Of a stretch of 52,728 bases of DNA, positions 34,835 to 43,154 are shown piece after piece. The stretch is from positions 1-52,728 of the forward strand of contig CAKSUT010000018.1 of assembly GCA_934502885.1 (NCBI GenBank), written 5' to 3'. Both the position numbers and the translations under genes were made by a program. This stretch comes from an uncultured Eubacteriales bacterium. Lineage in GTDB: Bacteria; Bacillota; Clostridia; Oscillospirales; CAG-382. The notes under the pieces are model-generated. The model had not been told where the DNA came from and ran no database searches. It worked only from the letters and a program-made list of their open reading frames with translations. Numbering within the stretch: the first letter of the stretch is position 1; each line of letters opens with the position of its first letter.

Positions 34835-35422
34835 TCAGTTTTCACGCTTTCCGATGACCTTATCGACAAGACCGTAGCTGCAAGCTTCTTCGGCAGTGAG
34901 GAAGTTGTCTCTCTCGGTATCGTTCTCGATAGTCTCAAGGGGCTTGCCCGTCTGCTCGGAGAGGATTTTGTTCATTCTCTCACGGATGCGGAGTATGTGG
35001 TCGGCGTGAATCTTGATGTCGGTTGCCTGACCTCTTGTTCCGCCGAGAGGCTGGTGAATCATTATCTCGCTGTTGGGGAGAGCAAATCTCTTGCCCTTTG
35101 CGCCCGACGAGAGAAGAAACGCTCCCATCGAAGCCGCCATACCGACGCAAATGGTCGATACGTCGCACTTTATATAATTCATGGTGTCGTAAATCGCCAT
35201 GCCTGCGGAAATAGAGCCGCCGGGGCTGTTTATATAAAGGTTTATGTCTTTATCGGGATCTTTCGCTTCAAGGTAAAGAAGCTGCGCCACAACGAGGGAC
35301 GCCGTTGCGTCGTTTACCTCATCGGCAAGAAACACGATTCTGTCATTGAGGAGTCTGGAATATATGTCGTAGGAACGTTCTCCTCTTCCGTCCTGTTCAA
35401 CGACCATAGGTACAAGCGGCAT
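34835..35422 (-). CDS. clpP: ATP-dependent Clp protease proteolytic subunit ClpP
   Basis: The 195-residue serine peptidase forms the tetradecameric proteolytic chamber used by ClpX. With the start at MPLVPMV the triad is Ser98 (GMAASMGAF), His123 (MIHQPLGG) and Asp172 (TERDNF), identical in number to the Bacillus protein. AAAGGAGG precedes this ATG by 7 nt; an upstream in-frame ATG is ignored. It lies 53 nt after tig on the same strand. All active residues are present, so it is the functional copy. Confidence 0.97.
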   Translation of the reverse strand: MPLVPMVVEQDGRGERSYDIYSRLLNDRIVFLADEVNDATASLVVAQLLYLEAKDPDKDINLYINSPGGSISAGMAIYDTMNYIKCDVSTICVGMAASMGAFLLSSGAKGKRFALPNSEIMIHQPLGGTRGQATDIKIHADHILRIRERMNKILSEQTGKPLETIENDTERDNFLTAEEACSYGLVDKVIGKREN

Positions 35423-35475
35423 AATGCTGCCTCCTTTCGGATACAAGTCACAGACCGCGCACGGAAACCGGATTA

Positions 35476-36924
35476 TTACTCCGCGTCTTCGGTCTTCTTC
35501 TTTCTGGTTGTCTTCTTGGGTTCCTCGGAACCGTCCTCGGTCTTAGCCTTCTTTGCACGTGTCTTCTTGGGCTTTTCCTCGGTCTTTGCTTCCTCCGCTG
35601 CCTTTGCGGCTTCTGCGTCAAGCTCCTCCTTGGTTACGGTCTCTTCGGTGATGTCCGCATACTCTCTTACCTTTGCGAAAGCCTTTTCGTAGGTTATCTC
35701 GTCCTTGAGGTAGTCGGGGGTGAGAGCCTTCTTTACCTCGTCAGCCTTCATGCCGTAAGCGGAAGCGATTTCGTTGTACTTAGCTTCGATGTCCTCGTCT
35801 GTCGCCTCAATGCCCTCAAGCTTGATTATCTCTTCGAGAGCGAGAGAACGCTTTACGTTGACCTCAGCCGCCTTGGAGTAGTGCTCCTTGAGCGACTCCT
35901 TGGTCATGCCGGTGTACTTCATGAACATATCGAGGTTCATGCCCTGCTGACGGAGGTTAGCGTCGTATTCTCTTACGAGGTTTTCCTTTTCCTTGTCGTA
36001 CATAACCTCGGGAATATCAGCTTCAACAAGCGCGCAGAGAGCTTCCGCAAGCTCCTCGCCGAGACGTCTTTCAGCGTCCGCGTCATGCTTCTTCTCTATC
36101 TTTGCCTTGATATCAGCCTTGTATTCATCGAGAGTATCGAATTCCGATGCGTCCTTTGCGAACTCGTCGTCGAGAGCCGGAAGCTCTTCCTTTTCAAGGG
36201 AGTTGAGCTTTACCTTGAATACGGCAGCCTTGCCCTTGAGGTCTTCTGCATGGTACTCTTCGGGGAAGGTTACGTTTACGTCGAACTCCTCGCCGGGCTT
36301 CTTGCCGACGATCTGCTCCTCAAAGCCGGGGATGAACTGACCGGAGCCGAGAGTGAGCTTGTGACCCTCGTCCTTGCCGCCTGCGAATGCGACTCCGTCA
36401 ACAAAACCTTCGTAGTCGATGTTTGCGATGTCGCCTGTCTCTGCGGCTCTGTCCTCAACGGCAATGCTTCTTGCGAGTCTCTTGCGCGCGATCTCAAGGT
36501 CCGCGTCAACCTCGCTGTCCTCAACCTTAACGGTCTTCTTTGTGAGCTTAATGCCCTTGTAGTCGCCGAGCTTAACGTCGGGCTTTCTGATGAATGTGAC
36601 CTTCGCGATAACGCCCTCTTCGTTTTCAAAGTCAACGTCGGTGATTTCGGGAGTATCGATAACCGTGTAGCCCGCTTCCTTTGCGCCTGCCTCTATTTCA
36701 GAGGGAAGAACGTCGTTTATTGCATCCTCGAAGAATATGCCCTTGCCGTAGTACTTTTCGATGATGGTGCGGGGAGCCTTGCCCTTTCTGAAGCCGGGGA
36801 GCTGAATATTCTTAACCTGCTTCTTGTATGCCTTCTCGACTGCCTTTTCAAACACGTCGCGGTCGATCTTTATCTCAAGTTCAACCTTGTTTTTTTCGAT
36901 TTCCTTTGCGTTTTTCAAACTCAT
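35476..36924 (-). CDS. tig: Trigger factor with long charged C-terminal tail
   Basis: This 482-residue ribosome-bound chaperone and prolyl isomerase handles nascent chains. The ribosome-binding domain contains the signature GFRKGKAP (residues about 44-51). The FKBP-type isomerase domain is at about 155-240 (ANIDYEGFVDGVAFAGGK) and the helical chaperone domain runs to about 430. The last 45 residues are a Lys/Glu/Thr tail (EEKPKKTRAKKAKTEDG, TTRKKKTEDAE) not found in the E. coli or Bacillus proteins. GGAGGAAACAGAC precedes the ATG. It opens the tig-clpP-clpX transcript and has its own promoter and leader hairpin. Confidence 0.96.
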   Translation of the reverse strand: MSLKNAKEIEKNKVELEIKIDRDVFEKAVEKAYKKQVKNIQLPGFRKGKAPRTIIEKYYGKGIFFEDAINDVLPSEIEAGAKEAGYTVIDTPEITDVDFENEEGVIAKVTFIRKPDVKLGDYKGIKLTKKTVKVEDSEVDADLEIARKRLARSIAVEDRAAETGDIANIDYEGFVDGVAFAGGKDEGHKLTLGSGQFIPGFEEQIVGKKPGEEFDVNVTFPEEYHAEDLKGKAAVFKVKLNSLEKEELPALDDEFAKDASEFDTLDEYKADIKAKIEKKHDADAERRLGEELAEALCALVEADIPEVMYDKEKENLVREYDANLRQQGMNLDMFMKYTGMTKESLKEHYSKAAEVNVKRSLALEEIIKLEGIEATDEDIEAKYNEIASAYGMKADEVKKALTPDYLKDEITYEKAFAKVREYADITEETVTKEELDAEAAKAAEEAKTEEKPKKTRAKKAKTEDGSEEPKKTTRKKKTEDAE

Positions 36925-36941
36925 GTCTGTTTCCTCCGTAT

Positions 36942-37013
36942 ACGTTCCCGTGCGGAACGTGATATTTGAATACTGTATCTATTCTATTTTATACCTTTTT
37001 TTCAATATGTCAA
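36942..37013 (-). promoter_or_regulatory. tig promoter and leader hairpin
   Basis: Minus strand TTGACA (37013-37008), 16-nt spacer, TAAAAT (36991-36986). The leader carries ACGTTCC-GCACG-GGAACGT (36960-36942), 5 nt before the ribosome site at 36937-36932. A 7-bp stem so close to the ribosome site could tune translation or mark heat-shock control. Confidence 0.65.
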
Positions 37014-37054
37014 GGTGTTTTTCAAATAATTGTATGTTTGACCAATACTTTCCG

Positions 37055-37762
37055 TTACACGCTCACTCTGATTGGGCAAAATTCCAATGCGTCACACGAC
37101 GTAAGAGTCTGCGACATACCGTAAACGTCGCCGGGGACGGCGGAGGGGGGCAGACCGTGGATATGACCGCAGAAAATCCGGCGGACGCCGAACTCCAAAA
37201 GAAGCTCTATTGCGGCGTCGTTCTTAAAGTCGGCGAACATGACGGGGTAGTGAGTAAAGGCGACGATTTCCGCACCGAGAGCGTCCTCGGCAAGCTTTGC
37301 GGCGGCGTCGAGGGACAGCTTGAGTCTTGCCGCTTCACGGGCGATTATTCGTGCGTCCTCGGTTTTCACGCCGAATTCGTACATCCACCCTCTCGAGCCG
37401 CAGACGACGATATTGCCGCAGAGGTAGGCGTTATTGTAGAGGAACGACAGCGTGGAAAAGCCCTTTTCGGCAGTGAAGCGGTTCATCTTGGCGGCGGTCG
37501 TCCACCAGTAGTCGTGATTGCCTCTGCCGATTATTTTCTTCCCGGGGAGCGCTTCGAGAAACGCAAGGTCCGCCTCGGCGTCCGCAAGGTCAATACCCCA
37601 CGATATGTCTCCCGGAAGCACGACAGTGTCCTCGTCCGTGACAAGCGCTCTCCAGTTTTCTTCAATTTTTTTGTAGTGGTCGATCCACCTTGCGCCGAAT
37701 ATGTCCATCGGCTTGTCCGTCGAAAACGACAGATGAGGATCGCTGAGAACGTATAATGACAA
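37055..37762 (-). CDS. Calcineurin-like metallophosphoesterase
   Basis: A 235-residue phosphoesterase (COG1768-like) with all five metal motifs: DPHLS, GDISWG, GNHDYW, THYP and GHIHG. The frame remains open 60 codons further upstream, but those codons are repeat-derived. I chose the TTG at 37762 because AAAGGAG lies 7 nt upstream and the protein then begins right before LYVLSDPH, as family members do. Substrate is unknown. It lies between the M42 operon and tig on the same strand, isolated from the former by a repeat patch. Confidence 0.85.
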   Translation of the reverse strand: MSLYVLSDPHLSFSTDKPMDIFGARWIDHYKKIEENWRALVTDEDTVVLPGDISWGIDLADAEADLAFLEALPGKKIIGRGNHDYWWTTAAKMNRFTAEKGFSTLSFLYNNAYLCGNIVVCGSRGWMYEFGVKTEDARIIAREAARLKLSLDAAAKLAEDALGAEIVAFTHYPVMFADFKNDAAIELLLEFGVRRIFCGHIHGLPPSAVPGDVYGMSQTLTSCDALEFCPIRVSV

Positions 37763-37769
37763 GTCTGTA

Positions 37770-37935
37770 CTCCTTTCGGAAACGGCGGCAGATAATTGAG
37801 AATTTACGATTGACGATTGACGATTGGCAATTAAAAGAGTGGAGTTGGCGAAAGCAACTTTGTTGCGTCGCAACTTTCTTTCAAGAAAAGGACACCCTCG
37901 TAACCCCTCGCCCGTCGGAGACGCCCCCGTAACCT
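37770..37935 (+). repeat. Repeat patch: GATTGAC heptamers, F and H hairpins
   Basis: Three to four 7-bp units (CGATTGA) at about 37807-37828, then an F hairpin (GCGAAAGCAAC/GTTGCGTCGC, about 37850-37872) and H (CTTTCTTTCAAGAAAAGG). It separates the M42 cluster from the phosphoesterase gene and supplies false upstream codons to the latter. Confidence 0.75.
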
Positions 37936-37945
37936 CGCGCAACCG

Positions 37946-38917
37946 TCAATTGCCGCAGATTTTCCGCACCGCATCGCCGTCTTTAAGGTTCACGGTCTCG
38001 CCGAACGAGCCGCAGTTGGCGGAGGGGACGCACACCGCCGCGAAGCGCGCACCGGCACGAACCGCCATGCCGAGTTCAAGTCCGTCAAGGTCGGAAACGC
38101 ATACTCCGAGCGTGCCGCCGGCGGCACGGGAAAGCTCACCCGTAAGCTCCTCGCAGGCAAAACCGCTTCTGTATTTCATAATGAGCTTCGCACCGTCCGA
38201 TACCTTTCCGAGCTTTTTGTCGCCGTGACTGTGCGTTATGAGAATAACCTCGTCGGGACGCACCGCGTTCACCGCCGCTTCGAAGCCTCTCGCGCGCAGG
38301 TTGCTCTGCACCGCAAAAAGAGCATAAAGGTCGCAGCCGCACTTGCCGGCGTCCATGCAGAGAAACATATCGATAAGCACCGCCGCACACATAAGATTCG
38401 CCGCTCCGAGACCGTAAATGCTGCCGTCGGCGAAAAAGGTCATACCGCTCTTTATCGCCGCACTGCCGCCGCAACGCACCTTGTCCTCAAGCTTGCTTTT
38501 GTCGGTTATGCCCGTCTCCGCATAAAAGGACGCCGCATCGTCGCCGCCGCTTTTGAATACCTTTCCCTCGGCGCAGACCTTTGTGTCGTTCGTGAAGAAC
38601 ACCGTCGAATAAAGAATGTTCCCCACGTCAAGCTCGCCAAGCTTTGCAATGTTCACTCGCCCGTTTTCCTCGACGCCGAGTACCGTAAAGCCCGGAACAT
38701 CAATGTTCGCACAGTAAAGACGCTTCTTCGGTACTTCTCCGTCCGTGCGCTTCGCAGTTTTGCGCGCAATGACGTTTCCCATGGCGTCAATGAGTACCTC
38801 CGCGCCGCTTGGCGCAAGAAGCTCCTTTATTTTTTCCGCACACGCCGCCTCACCGCAGGTCACGGGGAAAGTCTCGGCGAGCGCGCCGAGAAAGTATGAT
38901 ATTCTGTTGTCTTCCAT
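37946..38917 (-). CDS. M42 peptidase-family protein lacking metal ligands (pseudoenzyme)
   Basis: A 323-residue protein clearly related to the two M42 aminopeptidases encoded just upstream, but stripped of the dinuclear metal site. The first ligand motif AHMDEVGF reads CANIDVPGF (His to Asn). IDDRIGCA becomes GAANLMCA (Asp lost). The catalytic Glu-Glu in GEELG becomes QSNLR. The final YIHT His is absent (VPSANCGSFGE). The fold-defining glycines and hydrophobic pattern remain and no frameshift is present, so it is maintained. It begins 20 nt after the middle M42 gene with its own AAAGGTGAGG site. A regulatory or structural subunit of a mixed TET-type complex is a reasonable guess. Confidence 0.8.
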   Translation of the reverse strand: MEDNRISYFLGALAETFPVTCGEAACAEKIKELLAPSGAEVLIDAMGNVIARKTAKRTDGEVPKKRLYCANIDVPGFTVLGVEENGRVNIAKLGELDVGNILYSTVFFTNDTKVCAEGKVFKSGGDDAASFYAETGITDKSKLEDKVRCGGSAAIKSGMTFFADGSIYGLGAANLMCAAVLIDMFLCMDAGKCGCDLYALFAVQSNLRARGFEAAVNAVRPDEVILITHSHGDKKLGKVSDGAKLIMKYRSGFACEELTGELSRAAGGTLGVCVSDLDGLELGMAVRAGARFAAVCVPSANCGSFGETVNLKDGDAVRKICGN

Positions 38918-38937
38918 TTTCTTACCTCACCTTTCCC

Positions 38938-40023
38938 TCAAAAACCAAGCTTTTCGTTGCCGTATTTCCGCGCAATCAGCCGAATAAGCTCTTCGACTCC
39001 GCGCATATCGCCGACGTCGGCAACGCAGGACGCCGTGTGAATGTATCTGCACGGAAGCGCCACGCCGAGTACCCTCGTTCCGCCGGCGGCACGCTGAAAC
39101 TTCCTTGCGTCCGTGCCTCCGGCAACCTTCAGCTTGTTCTGCACGGCAACTCCGTTTTCCTTTGCAAGAAGCCGCACGGACTCACCGAGAACCTTGTCGT
39201 AGCTTGTGCCGCCGTCCATCGTGGGAACAGCCGCACCCATGCCGAGAGAGCAGACTTTGTCTCTCCCCTCACAGCCCGGTATATCCGACGCCGTCGTTGC
39301 CTCAACGACGAAAACACAGTCCGGGTTTATCCCGTTCGCGGCGGCGCACGCACCGAGAGTCCCGAGCTCCTCGCCTACCGTAAACACAAAATATACGTCG
39401 TTTTCATACTCCGCCTTTTCCGCGATAAGACGGCAAAGCACCGCACAGCCTATGCGGTCGTCTATCGCCTTGCTCCGAACACGGCTCTCGGACAGAAACT
39501 CGTATTCGCCGTCAAACGCCGCACAGTCGCCGAGAGATACAAGCTTTTCCGCTTCCTCCCTGCTTTTCGCTCCGATGTCGATGTAAAGCGAGTCGGCACT
39601 CACCGGCTTTTCGCGCTCCGCTTTCGTCACAAGGTGAACGGGAGTCATGCCGATTATCCCGGGGATTTTCCTTTCGCCTATCCGCACCCGTCTGCACGGC
39701 ATCGCCGACGCGGATATTCCTATGTCGTCGAAAAGAAGCGTGCCGTCGTCGTTTATGTGCTTCACGGCAAAGCCGACCTCGTCCATGTGCGCCGCAAAGA
39801 GAAGCTTTTGTCCGCCGCTTTCTCTTCCCTTTTTGAGAGCGATAATGTTCCCGGCACGGTCGATGTACGCCTCGTCGCAGTACGGACGTATTTTTTCGAT
39901 TATGAGGTTGGCAATGCAGTCCTCACCCTCGTGTTCGAAGCCCGAAACGCCGTCGCACTCACAGAAAGCGCGCAGATATTCCTCTATCGGAGAATTCTCC
40001 GTCAGGTCAAATTTCTCACTCAT
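38938..40023 (-). CDS. M42-family metal aminopeptidase (active)
   Basis: This 361-residue protein is a dinuclear metal aminopeptidase of the M42 (TET) family, which forms dodecameric peptide-trimming shells. Every ligand motif is present: AAHMDEVGF, AIDDRIGCAV, VGEELG, VEATTASDIPG and YIHTASC. The PTMDGGTSYD segment is also typical. Its substrate class (acidic, basic or hydrophobic N termini) is not clear. The start overlaps the upstream M42 gene stop by 4 bp, with GGGAGGTGAGG upstream, indicating coupled translation. Confidence 0.93.
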   Translation of the reverse strand: MSEKFDLTENSPIEEYLRAFCECDGVSGFEHEGEDCIANLIIEKIRPYCDEAYIDRAGNIIALKKGRESGGQKLLFAAHMDEVGFAVKHINDDGTLLFDDIGISASAMPCRRVRIGERKIPGIIGMTPVHLVTKAEREKPVSADSLYIDIGAKSREEAEKLVSLGDCAAFDGEYEFLSESRVRSKAIDDRIGCAVLCRLIAEKAEYENDVYFVFTVGEELGTLGACAAANGINPDCVFVVEATTASDIPGCEGRDKVCSLGMGAAVPTMDGGTSYDKVLGESVRLLAKENGVAVQNKLKVAGGTDARKFQRAAGGTRVLGVALPCRYIHTASCVADVGDMRGVEELIRLIARKYGNEKLGF

Positions 40024-41132
40024 CGCGCCTCACCTCCCGAAAGTCTCTTTATATAGTGCCTGTCCTCGAAAACGCCGTCGGCGCAAAACGACCTTGCAAA
40101 CGACAAAACCGCCTTTGCCATAACCTCGGCGTCGCCGAGAGACGCGCACTCGCAGGGCGTGTGCATATACGATATCGGAACCGACATAACGGCGCAGGGC
40201 GTCGCGAGATTTGAAAACGCAAGATGCGTGGCGTTCGTTCCCGTGTCGCGGGTCTCGATTATGCGCGTGAACGGCAAACCCTCTCCGGTGAGCGTGCCTT
40301 CAAGCAGCTTCGTGAGCTTTCTGCTTGTCGCCGAGGAACAGGAAATGCTCACTCCCTCGCCTATCGGCGCGCTGACGTACTCCGGAACGCCTTTTCCGCG
40401 CGCAAAGTTGACGTCAAGAACAAGAGCCGCCGACGCCTTTCTCCGCGCGGCGCACCTTGCACCCTCTCCGTTTGTCTCTTCGTTCGCGGAGAGATTCAGT
40501 ATCACTCCGCATTTTACGCCGTCGGGCGGAAGCTCCGAGATCGCGGCAATCGCCGCCGCCGCGCATATCTTGTCGTCGAGGTACGGGGAGCATATGCGCT
40601 CGCCGTCTCCTGCGGCAAAGGTGACGGTTTCCGTCACGTAGCTTATCGGCGTGCCGACCGGACATATTTTTTCAAGTTCCGCCGTGCTTCTTCCGGTGTC
40701 TATATAAAGTTCCGACATCTTCGGCGCTTTCGGCTCTTTTCCGTCCGAGAGATGCGGCGGCACGGAGCAGAACACTCCTTTCACCGTCTCGGTTTTGCCG
40801 TGTATTCTCACCGCAAGCGACGGAAGAACACGCGCGTCGATTCCCCCGGCGCCCGTGCAGGCAAGAAAGCCTCCCGGCAGCAGCTCACTCACCGCCATGC
40901 CGACGGTGTCAATGTGCGCGTCGATGAGAAGCGTCCCGCAGCTTTCACTTTGGGGCTTTCTCTCAAAGGTCACGCTTCCGTATGCGGATATCGAGACATC
41001 CTCCTTCGCGAAAAAGCCGTTCGTGTACGAAAGCACGGCGTCACGCACCTTTTCGGCGTTTCTTGCGGCAAAACCGCTGACTGTCATAACGCCGAGAAGC
41101 ATCTCGAATATATCTTTGATTTTCGTTTTCAT
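40020..41132 (-). CDS. M42-family metal aminopeptidase, second paralogue (active)
   Basis: A 370-residue M42 paralogue with intact ligands: DAHIDTVGM, YLDDKICAA, SANEETNGEG and SYMHTPCE. It differs from its neighbour in the Asp-ligand segment (LVLDVNFARGKG) and in having a longer central insertion. Together the three genes give two active and one inactive form, as if building a hetero-oligomer. It begins 29 nt after a histidine kinase gene on the same strand, with AGAGGTGAAG before the ATG. Cytoplasmic, no signal peptide. Confidence 0.9.
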   Translation of the reverse strand: MKTKIKDIFEMLLGVMTVSGFAARNAEKVRDAVLSYTNGFFAKEDVSISAYGSVTFERKPQSESCGTLLIDAHIDTVGMAVSELLPGGFLACTGAGGIDARVLPSLAVRIHGKTETVKGVFCSVPPHLSDGKEPKAPKMSELYIDTGRSTAELEKICPVGTPISYVTETVTFAAGDGERICSPYLDDKICAAAAIAAISELPPDGVKCGVILNLSANEETNGEGARCAARRKASAALVLDVNFARGKGVPEYVSAPIGEGVSISCSSATSRKLTKLLEGTLTGEGLPFTRIIETRDTGTNATHLAFSNLATPCAVMSVPISYMHTPCECASLGDAEVMAKAVLSFARSFCADGVFEDRHYIKRLSGGEAR

Positions 41133-41161
41133 AAGGCTTCACCTCTGCGGATTATTTGCGG

Positions 41162-42964
41162 TTAAGGCTCGGGTTTTATATGGCATTCGGTCGGTATTAC
41201 GACGGTGACTGCCGTTCCGAGGTTTTCCTTGGAGTCTATCGAGATAAGTCCTCTGTGGGCGTCCACTATCTCTTTCGCTATCGAAAGGCCGAGACCCGTG
41301 CCGCCCATCTCGGAGGTTCTCGCCTTGTCAACGCGGTAAAATCTCTCGAACAGGCGCGATATGTCCGCCTCCGGTATTCCGACTCCGTTGTCGCATATCT
41401 TTATCTTTACCGCCTTTTCCTCGTTTCCGTCCACGGTTATCGTGCTGTTTTCGGCGTTTACGTCTATTATTCCGCCCTCCGGCGTGTACTTCACGGCATT
41501 TCCTATTATGTTCGTCACAACCTGCTCTATTCGCTCCTTGTCGGCGGTTATGTCGTAAAGGTCGTCGGGTGCGTTGAGGTTTATCGTCTGCGACTTCTGC
41601 GACGCGGAGGTCTTGAGCGCGGTACACATCTGTCCGAGAGACGAAAGAGTCGAGAAGGCGGTCGGCTGCCACGTCATGCGGCGGTTGTCGAAGCGCGAGA
41701 GAACGAGAAGATCCTTGACTATGCGCGTCATTCTGTCCGACTCGTTTATCACGATGCCGAGGAACTTCTTTCTGAACGAAAGCGGCATATCGTCGTCTGC
41801 GAGAATGGTTTCTGTCGCACCCTTTATGCTTGTGAGCGGCGTGCGGAGCTCATGCGACACATTCGCGATAAATTCGCGTCTGCTCTTTTCGAGAAGCGAC
41901 TTCTCCGTGACGTCCTGCACGACGGCGATATAACCGGGTTCGGTGCCGTCGTAGGTGAATGTGACAAAATCTATATCGACGATGAAATCGCCCTTTCTTA
42001 TGCCGGTAATGCGCTGTTCGGAGATGCTGAGACTGCGCGCTTCGGAAAGCTCCGACGTCGTCACCGACACTCCGAGAAGCGCCGCGAACCAGCCGAATTT
42101 TATGTTGGCGTTCTTCTCTATGCCGAGCATACCGAGAGCGGCGGAATTTATAAACATGAGGTCGCCGTTTTTGTCAAACGCCGCAACTCCGTCGCGAAGA
42201 CATCCTATTATCTTCGAGAGCTTGTCCTTTTCGCCCGAAACGGCGTCGAGGGTGTTCTCGATAACCTGCGCCATGGTGTTGAAGTTTTCGGTGAGCGTGC
42301 CTATTTCGTCGCGCGAGCTTGTTTCGAGACGGTGCGAGTAGTCGCCGGAGGCTATTTTACGCGTGCCTTTCGTGAGGCTTAAGATAGGCGAGGTTATCGC
42401 GCGCGCAAGGAAGAACGAAAGGAGAACCGCGATTACAAGACCTATGATGAGCGCCTGAATGATAATCGAAAAGAGCATCCACGAGAGGGTTTTCATTCGC
42501 GTAAGGTCGTCTCTTATGTAGATTATACACTCTCGTCCGCCGTTTTCGAGGTAGAGAGCGTAGTCCATGTAGTCCGCGCCGAGAGTCTGGCTGTCGCCGA
42601 GACGGCGGTTCATCGCGGAGAGCATATTAGGAGTTTTGACGAGCGGAGTGGTGTCGTCGCTGCTGCCCGAGAGAATGTTGCCGTCCATGTCGAGAATGTA
42701 GAAATTGCGGTTGCCGTCGAAGCCGAAGGAGCTTGAATACGCGGTGAGAAGCGACTTCTGCGAGGAAACGTAGTCGTCGTAAAGGAGATTGTCGCGGAGT
42801 CCCTCGGTGAGCCGCACCGAAAAGCCCTCGCTTATCTGGTTTGTGAAGTCGTTCTTGTAAAAGCCGAAAACGCTGTTGAGAAGTATTATTCCCACAGACG
42901 CCATTACAAGAATTATGAAAACTATGAAGATAAGCATGAGCTTTGTATTCAGACTTTTGTACAT
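41162..42964 (-). CDS. Membrane sensor histidine kinase (HAMP-PAS-HisKA)
   Basis: A 600-residue kinase of the WalK/PhoR class. Transmembrane helices at about 9-30 and 162-187 enclose a 130-residue extracellular sensor. HAMP covers about 188-240, PAS about 250-355 and HisKA about 360-425 with phospho-acceptor His371 (NVSHELRTP). The ATPase domain has N-box NIIGNAVKYTP, G1 CDNGVGIP and G2 GGTGLGLSIA. No response regulator is present anywhere in the window; the following genes are M42 peptidases. AAAGGAAAAACACC precedes the ATG. The partner regulator must be encoded elsewhere, or upstream was lost. Confidence 0.94.
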   Translation of the reverse strand: MYKSLNTKLMLIFIVFIILVMASVGIILLNSVFGFYKNDFTNQISEGFSVRLTEGLRDNLLYDDYVSSQKSLLTAYSSSFGFDGNRNFYILDMDGNILSGSSDDTTPLVKTPNMLSAMNRRLGDSQTLGADYMDYALYLENGGRECIIYIRDDLTRMKTLSWMLFSIIIQALIIGLVIAVLLSFFLARAITSPILSLTKGTRKIASGDYSHRLETSSRDEIGTLTENFNTMAQVIENTLDAVSGEKDKLSKIIGCLRDGVAAFDKNGDLMFINSAALGMLGIEKNANIKFGWFAALLGVSVTTSELSEARSLSISEQRITGIRKGDFIVDIDFVTFTYDGTEPGYIAVVQDVTEKSLLEKSRREFIANVSHELRTPLTSIKGATETILADDDMPLSFRKKFLGIVINESDRMTRIVKDLLVLSRFDNRRMTWQPTAFSTLSSLGQMCTALKTSASQKSQTINLNAPDDLYDITADKERIEQVVTNIIGNAVKYTPEGGIIDVNAENSTITVDGNEEKAVKIKICDNGVGIPEADISRLFERFYRVDKARTSEMGGTGLGLSIAKEIVDAHRGLISIDSKENLGTAVTVVIPTECHIKPEP

Positions 42965-43083
42965 CGGTGTTTTTCCTTTCGAGTGCGGCGAGCAAAATTT
43001 TCCTTCTACATTGTATCACAAGTTTTTGTAAAATGCAATAGTTTGCGAAAAAAAGTAAGAAAAACGCTCATTGTAATTGACTA

Positions 43084-43112
43084 TTGACAAAACGGACGGA
43101 ATATGATAAAAT
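43084..43112 (+). promoter_or_regulatory. Promoter of the CapD-like gene
   Basis: TTGACA (43084-43089), 17-nt spacer, TAAAAT (43107-43112); start near 43119. Confidence 0.8.
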
Positions 43113-43154
43113 TACGTTGGATCGGAATGACATTGAAAGGGATGAACTGAGAAT

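Noticed and set aside
37763..37942. N-terminal extension of the metallophosphoesterase
   Set aside because: The codons are F/H repeat and heptamers. A TTG with an ideal ribosome site begins the family's normal N terminus.
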